From: JBDHUJ01 sp039809105
GTDB taxonomy: Bacteria; Patescibacteriota; Saccharimonadia; Saccharimonadales; UBA4665
Assembly (NCBI GenBank): GCA_039809105.1
Contig: JBDHUJ010000006.1
Span: 1-51,449 of the forward strand
Reading direction: 5' to 3'
DNA: 51,449 bases
The stretch's first letter is position 1, and every line of letters starts with the position of its first letter. Shown here piece by piece: positions 41,418 to 49,557 of the stretch. A program made the translations under genes and the position numbers. The notes under the pieces are model-generated. The model worked only from the letters and a program-made list of their open reading frames with translations. It was not told where the DNA came from and searched no databases.

Positions 41418-43064
41418 TCATTTCTTGCCGTCCTTTTTGTCATCACCGGCTTTGTCGTCGGCAGGCTTATCGTCCTTAGATTTGTCATCGGCTTTTTCGT
41501 CTTTTTTGTCGTCGCCTTTCTTGGCATCCTTCTTGTCGCCGTCTTTGTCGTCGGACTTTTTATCATCCTCTTTCTTGCCATCGGCGGGCTGCGCCTCGGT
41601 GCTGGCAGCCGGAGCAGCGGCCGGCTTCTTTTCTTCCTTCTTGGCGACGACTACTTTGGCCTTCAGCTCGTCGCGCAGCGCATCGAAGTTGCTTTGCTCG
41701 CCCTCTTCCACTACCTTGGCGCTGAATTCTTTGACGGCAGCCTTCAGGCCGGGGATGTCTATTTTTTCCTCGGGCGTAGCATTCAGCACGATGTCGAGCA
41801 GGAACTGCTGGTCCATCAGGCTGTAGCCTTCGCCGATATCCTGGTTCATAAGTTTAAAGAGTGCCTTACCTTTGTCGTAGTCGGCCTGCGCTTCGGGCGA
41901 CAGCTCGGTACCGAAGTGAGCGTATTCTTCGGCCACACGGTAGCCGGCCAATGTTTTGTTCAGGGCAGCCGCCAAACCTTTTTGGCGCTTGTTCTGGCCG
42001 ACGCCACCCACACGGGTCACCGACAGGCCGGTGCTTACCGCCGGACGCATGGTATCTTTAAAGACGTTCATATCCAAAATCCACTGACCGTCGGTCATGG
42101 ACATGACGTTGGTCGGCAAGTAGGCGGTAATATCGCCGGCAGGCGCGTAAATGATAGGCAAGATAGTCTGCGAGGCGCCGTTGCTATCCAAGCGACCAGC
42201 CCGCTCGACGAGACTGGAGTGCGTGTAGAACATGTCGCCCGGGTACGAGTCACGCCCCGGCGACACGCCGGCTATGAGCGAGATTTCGCGGTAGGCTTGG
42301 GCATGTGAGGTCAGGTCGTCGTAAATGATAAGCGTATCCATGGCGCACTGTTGCCAGAAATATTCGCCGTGCGCCGCACCGATATAGGGCGCCAAGTAAG
42401 TACAGACCAGCGACTCGAACATGTTCGTGACGATGATAATGGCCTTTTGCAGCGCTTCGTTTTTCTCTAGGCGGCTGACCAGCTGCGCCACGTCGCGCTG
42501 ACGCTTGGCGATGAGCACATATATGACCGTGATGTCGGTGTTTTTCTGGTTGATGGCAATCTGCGTGGTCATAGCCGTCTTGCCGACCTTGCCGTCGCCC
42601 AGCACGGCCATACGCTGCCCGCGCACCAGCGAGAAGTTGATATCGAGCACGGTTATACCCGTCTCCAGCTGATGGTCGAGCAGCTTGCGCTCGTACAACA
42701 TGGGCGCGTTATGGAACACTTCCCACACACCGTCCGGTTCTATGTCGCCCTTGCCGTCGATGGGTTCGCCGAAAATGTTTATAACCCGGCCGACGAAGTT
42801 CTTGCCGACTTTCGTCAGCAGGTGTTCGTGCTGTATGACACACACCATGCCGATGTGCAGCACCGTCGTGCCGAGCTTCATTATGACCACGTAATCTTCG
42901 TAGACGTGGTGTATATAGCCTTTGCTGCCGTCTTCGAACCGCACCAATGCGTGGGTGTTGGCCGGCTGCAGGCCACGGACCTTGACCAGGAAGCTGTCTA
43001 TGCCGATAACTTCACCGACCGGTTTGCCCTCGGCAACCAGTTTTTCGAACATCACATCGCTCAT
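41418..43064 (-). CDS. atpA: F-type ATPase alpha subunit with charged C-terminal tail
   Basis: Non-catalytic alpha subunit, 548 residues. Walker A is GDGKVGKT near residue 155 in place of the usual GDRQTGKT. The alpha signature near residue 325 (PAVSTGLSVTRVGGVGQ) holds the arginine finger. The last 75 residues are an unusual low-complexity tail of Lys, Asp and Ala (KKDDK-type repeats) that no ordinary alpha subunit has; without it the length is normal (about 470). It overlaps atpH by 4 bp (ATGA), implying coupled translation. The tail may be flexible or tether the motor to an anionic surface. Confidence 0.93.
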   Translation of the reverse strand: MSDVMFEKLVAEGKPVGEVIGIDSFLVKVRGLQPANTHALVRFEDGSKGYIHHVYEDYVVIMKLGTTVLHIGMVCVIQHEHLLTKVGKNFVGRVINIFGEPIDGKGDIEPDGVWEVFHNAPMLYERKLLDHQLETGITVLDINFSLVRGQRMAVLGDGKVGKTAMTTQIAINQKNTDITVIYVLIAKRQRDVAQLVSRLEKNEALQKAIIIVTNMFESLVCTYLAPYIGAAHGEYFWQQCAMDTLIIYDDLTSHAQAYREISLIAGVSPGRDSYPGDMFYTHSSLVERAGRLDSNGASQTILPIIYAPAGDITAYLPTNVMSMTDGQWILDMNVFKDTMRPAVSTGLSVTRVGGVGQNKRQKGLAAALNKTLAGYRVAEEYAHFGTELSPEAQADYDKGKALFKLMNQDIGEGYSLMDQQFLLDIVLNATPEEKIDIPGLKAAVKEFSAKVVEEGEQSNFDALRDELKAKVVVAKKEEKKPAAAPAASTEAQPADGKKEDDKKSDDKDGDKKDAKKGDDKKDEKADDKSKDDKPADDKAGDDKKDGKK

Positions 43065-43561
43065 GGTGCCAGCCCCTGTAGTTCCTGTACGATGATGTCG
43101 CGTTTGCCGGCCATGATTTTGCGGAGGCTGAAATCGTGCACATGGTTGGGTGTACGCACATACATGCCGCCGATAAGCGACGGTTGCAGCCCGACGCTGA
43201 GCAGCGATTGCGGGTGCACTTCGGTACGCAACCAGTCGACCAACTGGCCCAGAAACTCCGGGTCGGCATCGGTCGCGAATGTCACGTGGACTATGGGCGC
43301 TTTGTCTTTCAGGACGCGGAGGCGCTCTTTCAGGTGGGTACGTTCTTTGGCATCACCGATTTTGATTTCGTTGGTTGTCAGGAAGTCGGTCAGGCCACGG
43401 CTGATATTCGGCATGGCGTAGTGGCCTTCGTCGCGGTGGTCGCGGACTTTCTGCACCTCGAAATCATTGTCCAGCTGCTCGACCTCGCGCACCAGACGCG
43501 CAAGGTCCGCCCGGGAAACGACGGCGGCCGGCAGTACGTACGTGGGCGCTTCGGTGCTCAC
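43061..43561 (-). CDS. atpH: F-type ATPase delta subunit (divergent)
   Basis: 166 residues in the delta position, overlapping both neighbours by 4 bp. Delta links alpha to the b stalk. The C-terminal part (QPSLIGGMYVRTPNHVHDFSLRKIM) matches the conserved delta end (PSLIGG...DxSxRxxL). The N-terminal six-helix bundle is not obvious; here it contains a ReVEQLDNDFEVQKVRDH-type helix and an added beta-like section. The assignment rests on position and on the end motif. Confidence 0.78.
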   Translation of the reverse strand: MSTEAPTYVLPAAVVSRADLARLVREVEQLDNDFEVQKVRDHRDEGHYAMPNISRGLTDFLTTNEIKIGDAKERTHLKERLRVLKDKAPIVHVTFATDADPEFLGQLVDWLRTEVHPQSLLSVGLQPSLIGGMYVRTPNHVHDFSLRKIMAGKRDIIVQELQGLAP

Positions 43562-44181
43562 AGCCGCATATCCTCGATAATATTCTGTTTCTCGGCTTCG
43601 AGCTGCTTCAGTATGAACGGCAGCTGTGCTTTGAGGTCTATCTGGTCGCCCAGCGCCTGCAACACATAGTGCTCGACCACTTTTGCCATGTTCTGCTGAT
43701 ACACAGCTACCAAGGCGGCTTCGCGTTCGTTGACGCTCTTCTGGAGCGCGGCGGCAAGCGCCAGACGCTGCTCTTCGACATCGGAAGCAGTCTTCTGCAG
43801 CGCCGACAGCGCGAGCTCCTGCGCTTCGTGCATGGCTTTGGCGTAGGCTGCGAACTCTTCGTTGAGGTTCTTGGAAATTTCGGCCTTCATGTACTCGTTT
43901 AGCTGGGCGATGGTCAGGTCGAGGTCCTGCTTCAGGAACATAGCGTTTTCGTCGATGATTTTTTCGAAGCGTAAGCGGCCGCGGTTGCGCAACTCTTCAC
44001 GGAACTCTTCGTTGAACAAGTGCGCAACTTCGTCTTCGGCAGCTTCCGAGTAAATCTCCCCCGAACCGCCCTTGGCCTGCTTGCCGCCGGACAGCTTCTG
44101 CAGCTGCGTCGCCAGATACACAAAGCCGGCAAACACCGCCAGCAGGCTTGCCACGATGAACGCGAGCCACCAAACCGTCAT
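43558..44181 (-). CDS. atpF: F-type ATPase b subunit (divergent)
   Basis: 207 residues with one N-terminal membrane helix (WLAFIVASLLAVFAGFVYLA), a Gly/Ser linker, and a long helical, Glu/Lys/Ala-rich tail ending in a coiled coil (ALSALQKTASDVEEQRLALAAALQ). This is the layout of the b stalk, longer than the usual 160 residues. It starts 28 nt after the gene at 44210 and overlaps atpH. Position in the operon supports the call more than sequence similarity does. Confidence 0.75.
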   Translation of the reverse strand: MTVWWLAFIVASLLAVFAGFVYLATQLQKLSGGKQAKGGSGEIYSEAAEDEVAHLFNEEFREELRNRGRLRFEKIIDENAMFLKQDLDLTIAQLNEYMKAEISKNLNEEFAAYAKAMHEAQELALSALQKTASDVEEQRLALAAALQKSVNEREAALVAVYQQNMAKVVEHYVLQALGDQIDLKAQLPFILKQLEAEKQNIIEDMRL

Positions 44182-44209
44182 GTCGTTATACCCTCCCCCT
44201 TCATGCGCA

Positions 44210-45100
44210 TCATAATCTTAATAGTAAATATACCGCAAACAGACCGATAATTAAAACTATTATGCTTGTTAAAACTATCTCCAGCAGGCCACGGAAGATT
44301 GACTTTTTCGACAATGGATTGCGGCCGATGGCGATGAGGCTGTTCCGCACCCCTGAATACAGCAACACGAGCGCCGCCACGATGCTCGCGCCGGTGATGG
44401 CGATACTGAGGTAAATCCGCAGTGGCCCGACCGGTTTTTCGGCCACCGCCTCGCCGAGGCGCTGGAGCCATGGCGGCACGTTGGCTTTGGTGCTTTTTTC
44501 TATGGGGTTCTGGCGGATGTCTATAGCGACCAAGATACCGCTCAGATGTACCTGCGTCGATTTGCCGGTCGAATCTTTCAGGTTGGCGGTACCGAGTATA
44601 TTGGCCTTGCCGTCGAACGCCCCGGCAGCCCGGCCCAGCACTATCTTCTGGTCGGCGGTGGCTTTCATGGCAACGCCGTCTATGGCAGAGAGCGTTACGT
44701 AGTCACCGATTTTTATGGCGCCGTTCTGGTCGCTGACCAGTGTCTGGTAGGTGCCGGTCGGGGCCACGTACGCTTCGTTTTGCAAGCTGGCGGAGGAAAT
44801 GGTCAGCGACAGCGTGTGCGGGTCGACCACCACGCCGAACATTTCGCTCAGCTTGGCCTGCGTAGCCGGTTCGACTTTGGTCGCACCCGTCCCGGTCAGC
44901 TTTACGACCGTGCCGACTTGTAGTGCTTTGTCGGCAGCGTAACCCTGCAGGCTGGCGGCCGAACTGGCCTCTGTCGTAGCTTTGCTGTCGGTTTTACTAT
45001 CCGTTTTGCTGCCGGTCGTGGCAGCCGTGGCGACACCGACTAGCAAGAAACTGCCGACGATGCCGGCAGCGACACGGAGCAGTACACTATGGAGCTTCAT
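44210..45100 (-). CDS. Exported membrane protein replacing F0 genes; c-subunit-like hairpin
   Basis: 296 residues, first gene of the atp operon, where a and c subunits usually sit. A signal peptide (MKLHSVLLRVAAGIVGSFLLVGVATAA) is followed by about 190 residues of Thr/Ala/Gly-rich beta-like sequence, then two C-terminal helices (YLSIAITGASIVAALVLLYSGV and LLEIVLTSIIVLIIGLFAVYLLLRL) joined by AIGRNPLSKKS. This loop resembles the polar RNP/RQP loop of c subunits. A Glu begins the second helix only 12 residues after the Pro, against about 18 in a c subunit. I start at ATG 45100; a GTG 5 codons upstream is possible. Whether it forms a proton ring is uncertain. Confidence 0.6.
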   Translation of the reverse strand: MKLHSVLLRVAAGIVGSFLLVGVATAATTGSKTDSKTDSKATTEASSAASLQGYAADKALQVGTVVKLTGTGATKVEPATQAKLSEMFGVVVDPHTLSLTISSASLQNEAYVAPTGTYQTLVSDQNGAIKIGDYVTLSAIDGVAMKATADQKIVLGRAAGAFDGKANILGTANLKDSTGKSTQVHLSGILVAIDIRQNPIEKSTKANVPPWLQRLGEAVAEKPVGPLRIYLSIAITGASIVAALVLLYSGVRNSLIAIGRNPLSKKSIFRGLLEIVLTSIIVLIIGLFAVYLLLRL

Positions 45101-45183
45101 TTTGGTGTTTCCCACTGCGAGCGGTGTTTATATTTTCCTAAGCATAAGTATACCCGATTCCACCCCATACTGCATACCCCCTT

Positions 45184-45285
45184 GACCCACATACACTTTT
45201 TCTGTAAGACAGGGGTCACTCCGCGGAGGCAGGAGCGAAACTACTGGCGGAGCACCCCTGGCGTCAGAAAAAGTGTATGTGGGTC
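45184..45285. repeat. PAL-2 structured repeat, copy 2
   Basis: A 102-nt homologue of 32981-33083. The arms GACCCACATACAC/GTGTATGTGGGTC and stem TTTTTCTG/CAGAAAAA are intact. It lies between the gene at 45336 (minus strand, stop side) and the promoter of the atp operon; a TATACT -10 for the atp transcript is at 45147-45152. Confidence 0.8.
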
Positions 45286-45335
45286 AGCGCATACCCTTCA
45301 CTGAAGATACTTTCCGAGGAACCGTTTCTCGGAAT

Positions 45336-46817
45336 TTAAGCTGGTGCGTCCGCCGTCGGCTCGACAGCTTGGGCACCACTGGCTTCACCGCTTCGGATTT
45401 CGTCCAAGAAGCTATTGACCAGTGTGGTCTGGATACGCAGCGGGTCGATGTGCTGGCTTCTGTACAACTCGCGCAGGATTTCCTCTTGAGCCTGTTGGGC
45501 TTGCGACACCTGCTCCTGCAGACGCCGGTATTCATCGGCTGTCTCTTTGTCTGCCTCCGCCAGCAAATCTTCGACGTTGACGTGTGGGCTGGCTTCGAGG
45601 TTGTCTTGGTGCTTTTCGTAGAAGTCCGCGCTGCGCGCATCTCTCTTAGCTTGTTCCTCTAACCGCAGGAGGTTACGGGGCGTGATTTCGAGACCGGGAT
45701 GAGCCGCTTTGAACTCCTCACTTACGGGGTGGTCGTGCAAAATTTGCACCCATTCTTCCAGTCTTTGCGCTCGGGTGTCGTAAGAAGCCGCAAGTTCGGC
45801 AGTAGTTTCCGAACCACGATAGCCATCTAGGCTCGCATCGGCACGTACTTTAGTCACTTCACCGTCCGGCCCCCAGGCTTCTCTCGTAAGGCTTTCGGCA
45901 TTCTCGTTCGCTTGCGCCAACTTTTCCTTATGTTCGCTGCGAGCTATCGGGTGTAGCAGGGAGGGTACCGGTTGCTGCTGAAGCCTGTTCTGCTCTATAA
46001 CGGCAGCCTGCACCGCTTGAGATGATTCCTCTGCGTGACGGGCATTGGCAGCCTTGGTACGGTATTCGTCACCTTCCAGCGCCATGTCATGGGCGAGCTC
46101 CTTGTCTTCCACCAGACCGGGAGTGGCCGATGGCAGCTTGTCTTCGGCAGTCAGGGCGTCGCCCCCAGCGACTTCGCCGTCACGATACCGAATATTCATC
46201 TGAGCCGGTTCGGCAGCGGCGGCAGTAATCTCGGTCTGAGAGTTGGTACCATCCGCTTGGCCTTCGCCGAGCGGTCCGGTTTCCGTATCACCACTTGAAT
46301 CGGGCACGTCATTGGGTGCCTCTTCGGGCTGAGTGTCGGACTGGGTGTCTATAGGAGGCTCTGTGGATTGGGGCTGTTCTGCCGGTTCAGGCTCGGCAAC
46401 AGCCTCGGCCGTTGCGGAAGCTGTTACGGCGGGCGTAGCCTCCTCCAGCTCCCGTTCTCCCCAAGTCTGTGGGGCTTGAGCCTGTGGGGTTGGGTCGGCA
46501 CCTTCAGAAGAGGCTTCTGGTGCTTTCCGGGGTGGAAAGAGGCCACCGCTGCCGTATCCGCCACCGAATGCGTCGGTTACTCTAGGGAGAGTCGGAACGC
46601 CTTGCTCTTGGCTGCCCTCGTTGGCTTCCGGCGCGCCGGACGTATATCCCGCTTGCTGGTCCGCGCCACCGGCTCCACTGTCCGGCTCCAGAGCCGGGTC
46701 GGCCATGACTGTTTCTGCCAGCGCGCCCCCGCCCAAACCGCCGGGTGGCGCCTGGAGTATTCCATTTGGCTGGTTTTCGGGTGGTACCGGTTGTCCTGGC
46801 TGTTCCTGCGCGTCCAT
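45336..46817 (-). CDS. Disordered/coiled-coil protein
   Basis: A 493-residue protein. The first 260 residues are rich in Pro, Gly, Glu, Ala and Gln (NQPNGILQAPPGGLGGG, TPQAQAPQTWGE, QPEEAPNDVPDSSGD) and are surely disordered. The second half is a helical, charged region (ANARHAEESSQAVQAAVIEQ, QEEILRELYRSQ) that should form coiled coils. No signal peptide or membrane helix is visible. The cytoplasmic location and coiled-coil tail suggest a scaffold. I do not recognise a family. An intrinsic terminator-like hairpin lies between it and the upstream cysteine desulfurase gene. Confidence 0.7.
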   Translation of the reverse strand: MDAQEQPGQPVPPENQPNGILQAPPGGLGGGALAETVMADPALEPDSGAGGADQQAGYTSGAPEANEGSQEQGVPTLPRVTDAFGGGYGSGGLFPPRKAPEASSEGADPTPQAQAPQTWGERELEEATPAVTASATAEAVAEPEPAEQPQSTEPPIDTQSDTQPEEAPNDVPDSSGDTETGPLGEGQADGTNSQTEITAAAAEPAQMNIRYRDGEVAGGDALTAEDKLPSATPGLVEDKELAHDMALEGDEYRTKAANARHAEESSQAVQAAVIEQNRLQQQPVPSLLHPIARSEHKEKLAQANENAESLTREAWGPDGEVTKVRADASLDGYRGSETTAELAASYDTRAQRLEEWVQILHDHPVSEEFKAAHPGLEITPRNLLRLEEQAKRDARSADFYEKHQDNLEASPHVNVEDLLAEADKETADEYRRLQEQVSQAQQAQEEILRELYRSQHIDPLRIQTTLVNSFLDEIRSGEASGAQAVEPTADAPA

Positions 46818-46878
46818 CTTATATCCTTATGCTTTAGTGTAGCACACTCCGCCAGCCGCCTCATCAAATTGAGAGAAA

Positions 46879-46899
46879 TTGAGAGAACAGTCCTCTCAA
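46879..46899 (-). terminator. Hairpin after the cysteine desulfurase gene
   Basis: TTGAGAG/CTCTCAA perfect stem. On the minus strand it lies about 65 nt after the cysteine desulfurase stop codon and is followed by TTTCTC. It shares the GGAC-GTCC unit with hairpins at 4683 and 16191 in part. Confidence 0.45.
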
Positions 46900-46964
46900 G
46901 GCATTTTTCTTATCTGGTAATATTTCGGCGCAAGGAGTTGGATTGTTGTTATTTTAACCAGCAA

Positions 46965-48110
46965 TTACGCTTTTGCCAGTTGCATCAGGGTTTCGAGAGC
47001 CGTGCGGATATCAGCTTCGGTGGTGGCGCGGCCCATGGTCAGACGCACGCTGCTTCGCGCATCGCCGTCGGCAATACCCATGGCGCGCAGCACGTGGCTC
47101 GGCTCTTCGCTGCTGGCGCTGCAGGCTGAACCGGCCGCGGCAAGTATATTCTGCAAGTCCAGCTCCACCAGTAGCCGCTCATTATCCTGGCCCGGCAACG
47201 TCAGGTGCACATTGTTGGGCAGACGGTGTTTGGCCGAGCCGTTCACGACGGCCCGGGGAAGGTTTTCGGCGATGAGCTTGAACGCCAGGTTCTGCAATCC
47301 GCTCAAACGCTTCGCTTCATCGTGCCGCGCGACCTGCGCCAGTTCGAGCGCCTTCGCGAACCCTACGGCTGCAGCGACATTTTCGGTGCCGCTGCGCAGG
47401 TTCCGTTCCTGGCCGCCGCCGCGGATAACCGGCTGCAGCCGCACGTGGGCCGCCACATACAGCACGCCGCTCTGCTTCGGGCCGTATATTTTGCCGCCGT
47501 TCAGGGTCATAAGGTCGGCGCCGAGGCGCGAGACGTGGAGGTCGAGGTAGTTGGCGGCTTGGCAGGCATCGGTGTGGAAAAGCAAGGGCTTAGGGTTTAG
47601 GGCGGAGGGGTTAGCAGCTCGCGCGGCTCGCTTGTGAGCAATTATATCGGCAACGCGGCGGAGGGGTTGGATGGTGCCAACTTCGTTGTTGGCGTACATC
47701 ACACTTACAAGCACGGTGTTTTCATCGATTTTCTGCGCCAAGTCGTCCAGGTCTATCACGCCTTTCGCATCTACCTTCACGATTCGGCAATCGTACTGTG
47801 CAGCCGGGGCAAGTACTGCGTCGTGCTCGACGGCGCTTACTACTATATTGCCGTCCGGAAACTGCCGCATAACTCCGTCAATCGCCAAGTTATCTGCCTC
47901 CGTACCCCCGGCCGTAAAGATAATTTCGCCGGGGCGCGCGCCAAGTACTCCAGCCACAGCGGCCCGCGCCGCTTCCAATTGCCGGTGCACTGCTCTTGCC
48001 GGGGCGTACGTAGCCGACGGATTATAAAACGAACTGGCGAAAAACGGCTGCATGGCCGCCAGTACTTCGGGCGAAACCGGGGTTGCAGCCGCATGGTCAA
48101 GGTAAATCAT
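46965..48110 (-). CDS. Cysteine desulfurase (NifS/IscS-type)
   Basis: A PLP enzyme that takes sulfur from cysteine for tRNA thiolation and Fe-S clusters; it is the likely partner of MnmA. The 381 residues begin MIYLDHAAATPVSPEVLAAM; the PLP-phosphate site is IIFTAGGTEADNLAI near residue 63; HTDACQ near 179; the PLP lysine in GGKIYGPKQ near 202; and the catalytic Cys in GSACSASSEEPSH near 327. A short insertion at residues about 162-176 (RAARAANPSALNPKP) comes from repeat-like DNA. No SufU/IscU partner is nearby. Confidence 0.93.
   Translation of the reverse strand: MIYLDHAAATPVSPEVLAAMQPFFASSFYNPSATYAPARAVHRQLEAARAAVAGVLGARPGEIIFTAGGTEADNLAIDGVMRQFPDGNIVVSAVEHDAVLAPAAQYDCRIVKVDAKGVIDLDDLAQKIDENTVLVSVMYANNEVGTIQPLRRVADIIAHKRAARAANPSALNPKPLLFHTDACQAANYLDLHVSRLGADLMTLNGGKIYGPKQSGVLYVAAHVRLQPVIRGGGQERNLRSGTENVAAAVGFAKALELAQVARHDEAKRLSGLQNLAFKLIAENLPRAVVNGSAKHRLPNNVHLTLPGQDNERLLVELDLQNILAAAGSACSASSEEPSHVLRAMGIADGDARSSVRLTMGRATTEADIRTALETLMQLAKA
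47583..47625. repeat. Repeat-like insertion in the cysteine desulfurase gene
   Basis: AGGGCTTAGGGTTTAGGGCGG followed by a few GC-rich words, read as AANPSALNPKP. The words resemble those in the atpA-atpG spacer. It lies in a surface loop just before the HTDACQ motif. Confidence 0.5.
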
Positions 48111-48125
48111 ATCGATAATTGTAAC

Positions 48126-48506
48126 TTATGCGGCGACCGCAAGCAGCGGGTCGTATTTCTCGTGCAACCGCTGTTGGTATGCCTGCATGGCCGCGAGCAG
48201 TCGTGATGTCTCTTCGGCGCCGACCCGCTGGTACGGTTCACCGTCTTGCGCCTTCAGGATGCCGTGCGGCCGGATATCGTAACGGGTGGTCCGTGCGTGG
48301 CGCATGCCGCCCACATCGGTCCATTCCTCGTGCCATACCCAGGTGTGTTCATCCAGGCAGAAAAACTCCCGGCGACCGCCCGGCGCTACCGGCCCAAAGA
48401 GCGAGCCACCCATCTGGGCGCTTTCCCGGATAATCCGACGATACGTTTCGGCGCGATGTGCTTCGGCGTCACGCGGCAAGAGTATACTGAGAAGCTTCTT
48501 GAGCAT
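48126..48506 (-). CDS. Small conserved-looking protein
   Basis: 126 residues, beginning MLKKLLSILLPRDAEAHRAETYRR with an amphipathic helix. The middle (GRREFFCLDEHTWVWHEEW) is beta-rich, with Trp and Cys, followed by RYDIRPHGILKAQDG. It overlaps the next gene upstream (48469-48744) by 38 bp, and both follow tatD, so translation is likely coupled. The protein is soluble. I do not recognise the family. Confidence 0.65.
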   Translation of the reverse strand: MLKKLLSILLPRDAEAHRAETYRRIIRESAQMGGSLFGPVAPGGRREFFCLDEHTWVWHEEWTDVGGMRHARTTRYDIRPHGILKAQDGEPYQRVGAEETSRLLAAMQAYQQRLHEKYDPLLAVAA

Positions 48507-48744
48507 ACGGGTCTACCCCTGTTGTTACACGGGGGCCGATTGCCGCCCCCGACTGGTACATATCCGGTGCAGGCGCCTGAGCGTACTGGTTCTGCACCCG
48601 CGCGGCAACGACTTGCGCCTCGTAGGTCGACTTGTCAATGGCGTACAAGAACGAACGAAGCGCCTCTAGGCTAATGGGGTCAGTACGCCGCAATTCGGGC
48701 GCTATCTGACGGGATTCCTGCGGGGTACCACTGTGGTTGTTCAT
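48469..48744 (-). CDS. Small hypothetical protein
   Basis: 91 residues, MNNHSGTPQESRQIAPELRR then a short helical stretch (LEALRSFLYAIDKSTYEAQVV) and a Pro/Ala/Gln-rich tail. It starts 3 nt after the tatD stop and overlaps the next gene by 38 bp. The frame is real by position in a tightly packed operon; the function is unknown. Confidence 0.6.
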   Translation of the reverse strand: MNNHSGTPQESRQIAPELRRTDPISLEALRSFLYAIDKSTYEAQVVAARVQNQYAQAPAPDMYQSGAAIGPRVTTGVDPYAQEASQYTLAA

Positions 48745-48747
48745 ACA

Positions 48748-49557
48748 CTACACCTGAAATAAATTTCGTGCGTTTTGCGTGGTGTAGGCAGCAAGGCCAT
48801 CGAGATTTTCTCCACGCAGCCCGGCCAGAAACTCCGCCGTGACCCGCACATGTTTTGACTCACACACTTTACCACGGAATGGCACTGGGGTCAAGAATGG
48901 GGCATCGGTTTCCAACAGGAGTAGATGTTGTGGAATTGTGCGATATATCACACGTTTTTGCTCGTCTTTGGCAAATGTGGCGATGCCGTTGACGCCGACG
49001 TACAGCCCGCGCTCCACAGCCTTAGCCAAATTCGCCTGATTGTCGGTAAAACTATGCAAAACACCGCGAATCTTACCCCCGTAGCTATCGAAAATCGGCC
49101 AAAAGTCGTCAAACGCCTCGCGGACATGGAATGACACCGGTAAATCGTGCTTGACTGCCAGGTCCAACTGGAACTTCAACACCTCTGTTTGGGCCGCTCT
49201 GGGTGAATGGTCATAGAAGTAATCCAGCCCGCACTCACCCACGGCTACCACTTTCGGGCGGCCCACAAGGGCTGCAAACGCGTCCAGATGCCCTTCCGCG
49301 AGGGCCGTTTTTGCCTCATGCGGGTGAATGCCAACAGAAGCCCACAAGTTTTCCCTATTTTTCACGAAGTCCGCAGCCAATTCGCTATCTGGGTAGCTCG
49401 TACCGATACACAGCATGCGTGTGACGCCCGCCTCTTCGGCTGCAGCCAACACCCCTTCCGGTGTCCGCTCAACCCCATCCTCACGCCACTTGTCATACAC
49501 CGGCGTCAGCTTCCGCACCAACTCATGCGTATGACAATGCGTATCAAAGAGTTCCAT
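48748..49557 (-). CDS. tatD: TatD-family metal-dependent DNase
   Basis: 269 residues of the TatD/YcfH family, Mg- or Mn-dependent nucleases (3'-5' DNase, implicated in DNA damage and degradation). Metal-binding motifs in order: DTHCHTHEL (residue 4 on), ASVGIHPHEAK near 92, GECGLDYFYDHSP near 126, SFHVREAFDD near 161, and LLETDAPFLTP near 214. The ATG directly follows the metG stop (TAA then ATG), which is coupled translation. The metG-tatD pairing is common in many bacteria. Confidence 0.93.
   Translation of the reverse strand: MELFDTHCHTHELVRKLTPVYDKWREDGVERTPEGVLAAAEEAGVTRMLCIGTSYPDSELAADFVKNRENLWASVGIHPHEAKTALAEGHLDAFAALVGRPKVVAVGECGLDYFYDHSPRAAQTEVLKFQLDLAVKHDLPVSFHVREAFDDFWPIFDSYGGKIRGVLHSFTDNQANLAKAVERGLYVGVNGIATFAKDEQKRVIYRTIPQHLLLLETDAPFLTPVPFRGKVCESKHVRVTAEFLAGLRGENLDGLAAYTTQNARNLFQV

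Noticed and set aside
1468..45285. PAL-1 and PAL-2 as one family
   Set aside because: Both contain GGAGCG- and GCGGAGCA-like bits, but helices, order and arm design do not align; kept separate.
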